This document shows, in pieces, positions 60,764 through 64,000 of a stretch of 64,000 nt of DNA. The notes beneath the pieces were generated by a model. The model had not been told where the DNA came from. It did not search any database and was given only the letters and a program-made list of their open reading frames with translations. The DNA comes from JAZMZS01 sp045120955 (lineage in GTDB: Bacteria > Bacillota > Clostridia > Oscillospirales > CAG-272): the NCBI GenBank assembly GCA_045120955.1, contig JBGVFH010000018.1, positions 9,005 through 73,004 of the forward strand, read 5' to 3'. Numbering within the stretch: the first letter of the stretch is position 1; the number at the start of each line of letters is the position of its first letter. Made by a program: the position numbers and the translations under genes.

Positions 60764-60806
60764 TTAATCGGGGCTGCCTTTTTATAAAGACCTCCCCGAT
60801 TATTTT
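60764..60806 (+). terminator. Terminator of the Cys-rich protein gene
   Basis: TAATCGGGG pairs with CCCCGATTA, followed by TTTTG. Confidence 0.78.
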
Positions 60807-60908
60807 GTATGAAAATTTGCGCTTATGCAACCGAATATTCACACTTGAATGCAGCTGAAATATGTGATATACTGAAAACATACTAAAACACAAACACGGA
60901 GGAAAAGT

Positions 60909-61349
60909 ATGGGAATTATCGGCAGAATAAGTCACGGTGTTGTAGGAAATCTGAGCGAGCTGTCTTCTGAAAAGCTGACACAGGATTACGGTATGTATCT
61001 GATGGAAGGGGAAGAGATCAAGGCAGGCTTTGCTCTTGTGAGGGATGTCGTCATATTCACGGACAGACGCATTCTTGATTTTGACAAGCAGGGTGCTACG
61101 GGTGTGAAGGCGAGAGTAAATTCGATATATCTGGATTCTATCATCAATGTTTCAGCCGAAACCTCCGGCTTTGGAATTGATGACAGCTCAATAGATATAG
61201 AATATATCACCTCGCCGTATTACCGTGCTAACGGCGGAGTATCAGTGTCACAGCGAACATTCGAATTTCCGAAAAAATACCAGATACAGCCGCTGTATAA
61301 GTGGCTGCAAGAGGTTGCATACGAAAATCACTTGAGCATTAATAAATGA
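60909..61349 (+). CDS. Bacterial PH-domain protein (YvbH/bPH_1-like)
   Basis: The 146-residue product is almost entirely one bacterial pleckstrin-homology-like domain: LMEGEEIKAGFALVRDVVIFT, TDRRILDFDKQGATG and the strand-turn text VNSIYLDSIINV. The family (PF08000-type) forms ring-shaped oligomers of unknown role. There is no signal peptide. CACGGAGG lies seven bases before the ATG. It is monocistronic, between terminators. Confidence 0.85.
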   Translation: MGIIGRISHGVVGNLSELSSEKLTQDYGMYLMEGEEIKAGFALVRDVVIFTDRRILDFDKQGATGVKARVNSIYLDSIINVSAETSGFGIDDSSIDIEYITSPYYRANGGVSVSQRTFEFPKKYQIQPLYKWLQEVAYENHLSINK

Positions 61350-61361
61350 TGTTTGTCAGAC

Positions 61362-61409
61362 GGTCTGTCGGTTCGATAAATTGTTTATTTGACCGACAGA
61401 CCATTTTTT
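61362..61409 (+). terminator. Terminator of the PH-domain gene
   Basis: GGTCTGTCGGT pairs exactly with ACCGACAGACC, followed by ATTTTTT. The rest of the gap to 61580 holds nothing I recognise. Confidence 0.85.
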
Positions 61410-61580
61410 GAAAATTTTTTTCAAAACCGCCAACCTTTTTATTTTTTTGCTCACTATATAGTCAAACGGTACCTTTAAGCCGCTGAAAGAAGAAGAGAAA
61501 ATTATTGCTAATCTTATTATGTTCTCAGATGTGTTGCCGGAGTAAAAATAAATACATTTTAATAAAGTTTTTTAAAGGGA

Positions 61581-61620
61581 GCGCGAGGGGAACCTTTTTT
61601 AAAAAAGGTTCCCCTCGCGT
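61581..61620 (-). terminator. Terminator of the DUF1846 gene
   Basis: A perfect long inverted repeat (CGCGAGGGGAACCTTTTTT and its complement) 17 bases beyond the stop codon. Confidence 0.75.
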
Positions 61621-61637
61621 ATTTGTTATCGTTATTG

Positions 61638-63125
61638 TTATTTATGATACAGCTTTTTGGTGTTGTACTGTGGCTCGCAGGTGATGTCTATACCGAGCTT
61701 GCGGTAAACATCGTTGTCTACCTGTGAGAGAATGACAGTGGAGTGTGCCTGACAGCCTTTGAGATTTTCGAGCTGTGCCATTGCCTTTGCCGCCACCTCG
61801 TCGGTCGATGCCGAGATCGAGAGCGCTATCAGCGCCTCGTCCGAGTGCAGTCTCGGGTTGTGGTTTCCGAGTATCTTTATCTTGAGCTGCTGTATAGGCT
61901 CGATAGTTTCGGGGGCTATCATCGTGGTTTCCTTCGGGAAACCCGAAAGCAGCTTTACCGCATTAAGAAGCGCCGCAGATGCAGCTCCGAGCAGCTTTGA
62001 TGTTTTGCCGGTAACTATTCTGCCGTCGGGCAGCTCTATTGCCACAGCCGGTTGGTTGTTTGTCTCGATAGAGCGGTTGATTGCCGCCTTTACGGTTTTT
62101 CTGTCGTCAGCCGAGACCTTTGCCTGGTTCATAAGAACCTCAATTTTTTCAACGACAGAGTTTTTCACTCTTCCGTCTCTCTGGTCGCACAGAGCGGCAA
62201 AGTAACGGCGGATTATCTCCTGACCCGATGCGGCTCTGACGGCTTCATCATCAATGATGCAGTTGCCTGCCATATTAACACCCATGTCTGTTGGGGATTT
62301 ATAGGGGCTTTCACCGTTTATGTGCTCGAATATTGCGTTGAGTACAGGGAAAACCTCAACGTCTCGGTTGTAGTTTACGGCGGTCTCGCCGTAAGCCTCA
62401 AGATGATAGGGGTCTATCATGTTTATATCGTCAAGGTCAGCAGTTGCCGCCTCGTATGCAAGGTTGACGGGGTGCCTGAGCGGGATGTTCCATATAGGGA
62501 AAGTCTCGAATTTTGCGTATCCTGCTGCAATGCCTCTTTTGCTCTCATGATAAAGCTGAGAAAGGCAAGTCGCCATCTTTCCGCTTCCGGGGCCCGGGGC
62601 TGTTACGACAACGAGCGGACGCTCTGTCTCGATGTAGTCATTTTTGCCAAAGCCGTCGGGACTTACAATATGCTCTACATCATAGGGATAGCCCGCTATA
62701 GGACGGTGCAGGTATGTCTTTATTCCGAGATGCTCGAGCCTCTCTCTGAATTTTGCCGCTGCGGGCTGGTCGTTGTACTTCGATATAACAACACTTCCAA
62801 CGTAAAGACCAAACTCACGGAAAGCGTCGATAAGACGCAGGACATCATTGTCATAGGAGATGCCGATATCCCGTCTTATTTTCATGTTTTCGATATCGCA
62901 AGAGCTGATGACTATGACTATCTCAACATCACTTGCGATGTTTTTGAGCATCTGCAGCTTACTGTCAGGTCTAAAGCCGGGAAGCACACGGGATGCATGG
63001 TAATCGTCGAACAGCTTACCTCCAAACTCGAGGTACAGTTTACCTCCGAACTTGGATATTCTTTTTGCTATCTGTTCGGATTGCTTTTTTATATACTCAT
63101 CGTTGTCAAAGCCTATTTGTAACAC
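61638..63125 (-). CDS. DUF1846 family protein
   Basis: DUF1846 proteins (~500 residues) are conserved in Firmicutes. Structures show a Rossmann-like N-terminal half with a P-loop-type GPGSGKMATCLSQ, seen here (~184-196), together with GFDNDEYI, PGFRPDSKLQML and VDNDVYRKLGI. The biochemical role is not established. Two possible starts exist: an ATG at 63140 that overlaps the ribosome site, and a GTG at 63125 spaced seven bases from GGGAGG; the latter is preferred and gives 495 residues. It is monocistronic with a perfect terminator. Confidence 0.92.
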   Translation of the reverse strand: MLQIGFDNDEYIKKQSEQIAKRISKFGGKLYLEFGGKLFDDYHASRVLPGFRPDSKLQMLKNIASDVEIVIVISSCDIENMKIRRDIGISYDNDVLRLIDAFREFGLYVGSVVISKYNDQPAAAKFRERLEHLGIKTYLHRPIAGYPYDVEHIVSPDGFGKNDYIETERPLVVVTAPGPGSGKMATCLSQLYHESKRGIAAGYAKFETFPIWNIPLRHPVNLAYEAATADLDDINMIDPYHLEAYGETAVNYNRDVEVFPVLNAIFEHINGESPYKSPTDMGVNMAGNCIIDDEAVRAASGQEIIRRYFAALCDQRDGRVKNSVVEKIEVLMNQAKVSADDRKTVKAAINRSIETNNQPAVAIELPDGRIVTGKTSKLLGAASAALLNAVKLLSGFPKETTMIAPETIEPIQQLKIKILGNHNPRLHSDEALIALSISASTDEVAAKAMAQLENLKGCQAHSTVILSQVDNDVYRKLGIDITCEPQYNTKKLYHK

Positions 63126-63344
63126 GACTACTCCTCCCAAAATGAAAATACAATAATCAACTTAATAATTATACTACTTTAAAAAAATAGTGTCAATAAC
63201 AAGTGCGCACTTTATTTTGAATTTTTTGACTCATAAAAGAGAGAAGGTGCGAAAGCAAATGCTATGAAAAAACGAGAAAAAACGAGAAAACGGGAGCTTG
63301 CTCTATGCTAAATTAAAAAAATCGAAAAAAGTTTAAAAAACACC

Positions 63345-63373
63345 TTGACACACACTACCTTGTGTGGTATAAT
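63345..63373 (+). promoter_or_regulatory. Promoter of the rplM-rpsI operon
   Basis: TTGACA (63345-63350), 17-base spacer, TATAAT (63368-63373), both perfect. The leader to rplM is only ~40 bases, too short for the known L13 leader structures. Confidence 0.88.
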
Positions 63374-63419
63374 CTCAAATGTTCGAAAAACTAACTAATA
63401 ATTTTGGAGGAAATCAGTA

Positions 63420-63851
63420 ATGTCAACATTTATGGCAAAAGCTGAAACGATTGAGCGCAAATGGTATGTTATCGACGCTGCGGGCAAGCCCCTCGGTAAG
63501 ACAGCCGTTGCTGCTGCAAACATTCTCCGCGGAAAGCACAGACCTGAGTTTACACCTCATGTTGACTGCGGTGAGTATGTAATCGTTATCAACGCTGCAG
63601 ATGCAGTTCTTACAGGAAACAAGCTCAACCAGAAGTACTACCGTCACCACTCCGGTTATATCGGCGGTCTCAAGGAAACAAAGTACAGCACACTCATGGC
63701 TACAAAGCCTGAGCTTGCTATGGAAGCAGCTATCAAGGGTATGCTTCCCCACAACTCAATCGGTGACAAGGCGTTCACAAGACTTAAGGTTTACGCAGGC
63801 GCCGAGCATAAGCAGGAGGCTCAGCAGCCTACTCCTTATAACTTTGACTGA
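63420..63851 (+). CDS. rplM: 50S ribosomal protein L13
   Basis: L13 binds 23S rRNA early in large-subunit assembly. The 143-residue product has the family text KWYVIDAAGKPLGKTA, LRGKHRPEFTPHVDCG, YYRHHSGYIGGLK and the basic segment MLPHNSIGDKAFTRLKVYAG. Length is normal. GGAGG lies eight bases before the ATG. Codon use is strongly biased, as expected for a highly expressed gene. rpsI follows, the universal rplM-rpsI pair. Confidence 0.98.
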   Translation: MSTFMAKAETIERKWYVIDAAGKPLGKTAVAAANILRGKHRPEFTPHVDCGEYVIVINAADAVLTGNKLNQKYYRHHSGYIGGLKETKYSTLMATKPELAMEAAIKGMLPHNSIGDKAFTRLKVYAGAEHKQEAQQPTPYNFD

Positions 63852-63876
63852 TAGGGAAAGGATGGCTATATAAAAG

Positions 63877-64000
63877 ATGTATACAAGTGCTAAACCTTAT
63901 TTCTACGGAACAGGCAGAAGAAAGAGCTCTGTTGCTCGTGTTCGTGTTATGCCCGGTACAGGCGTTATCACTATCAACGGCAGAGATATAGACGATTACT
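63877..64000 (+). CDS. rpsI: 30S ribosomal protein S9, 5' part (3' end outside window)
   Basis: S9 contacts the P-site tRNA through its C-terminal tail (not in this window). The 41 codons present read YTSAKPYFYGTGRRKSSVAR and then VRVMPGTGVITING, unmistakably S9. It starts 25 bases after rplM; GGAAAGG is rather far upstream (about 14 bases), but the family N-terminus supports this ATG. Confidence 0.96.
   Translation, partial: MYTSAKPYFYGTGRRKSSVARVRVMPGTGVITINGRDIDDY

Noticed and set aside
62052..63122. Long plus-strand frame of 356 codons opposite the DUF1846 gene
   Set aside because: It is fully antisense to a well-supported gene, has no ribosome site and encodes no recognisable protein.

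Overview
The window reads as a chromosome segment of a low-to-mid-GC member of the Bacillota, class Clostridia, most likely an uncultured gut anaerobe close to Oscillospirales. Supporting points are strong AGGAGG-type ribosome sites, many exact TTGACA-17-TATAAT promoters, AddAB instead of RecBCD, type II pantothenate kinase, a NifS/NifU/Rrf2 iron-sulfur operon, a eukaryotic/archaeal-type ProS, orphan sugar and peptide binding lipoproteins, and a dockerin protein. No species can be named from the sequence alone.

Layout. 0-11 kb: a divergent type IIA topoisomerase B subunit (partial, minus strand), then an operon of a QueG-like Fe-S protein, addB, addA and a shikimate-kinase-like gene, then coaW. 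11.1-15.7 kb: a decayed integrated element bounded by a ~124-bp direct repeat. The right copy contains the 3' half of tRNA-Thr(CGT), and the interior is almost entirely one broken phage 'polyvalent' protein. 15.7-19.5 kb: rsmA, tRNA-Leu(GAG) and the nifS-nifU-Rrf2 operon with a palindromic operator over its start site. 19.8-23.6 kb: a minus-strand operon of a GH43 enzyme, gpsA, a lipoprotein with two cyclophilin domains and a cytosolic cyclophilin. 24.6-28.8 kb: two orphan solute-binding lipoproteins. 29-33.3 kb: a MarR-controlled heterodimeric ABC exporter. 33.5-40.5 kb: a HAD phosphatase, an acyl-CoA synthetase, an LRR lipoprotein, a SecB-like chaperone overlapping a dockerin-bearing cell-wall hydrolase, and a CBS protein. 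40.9-48.2 kb: pyk, trmL, secA and two membrane proteins. 48.2-64 kb: an E2-like protein without its catalytic His, a methyltransferase with plsY, ligA, an amidase, ttcA, rodA, proS, a zinc-ribbon/DUF6273 membrane protein, a Cys-rich protein, a PH-domain protein, a DUF1846 protein, rplM and the start of rpsI.

The least explained signal is a dispersed ~105-bp intergenic repeat, five copies (four plus, one minus). Each copy sits directly behind a hairpin plus T-tract. It opens with a GCATAGGAAATTGC-like box and holds a CCCGCC/GGCGGG stem. One copy changes this stem to CTCGCC/GGCGAG, which keeps pairing, and two or more copies end in their own GCGGGC/GCCCGC terminator-like hairpin. This could be a post-terminator mobile element or a structured RNA. 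The second candidate is the tRNA-Thr element with its chimeric MuF/nuclease/ADP-ribosyltransferase polyvalent protein. The third is a stand-alone SecB-like chaperone translationally overlapping a secreted hydrolase in an organism type that usually lacks SecB.
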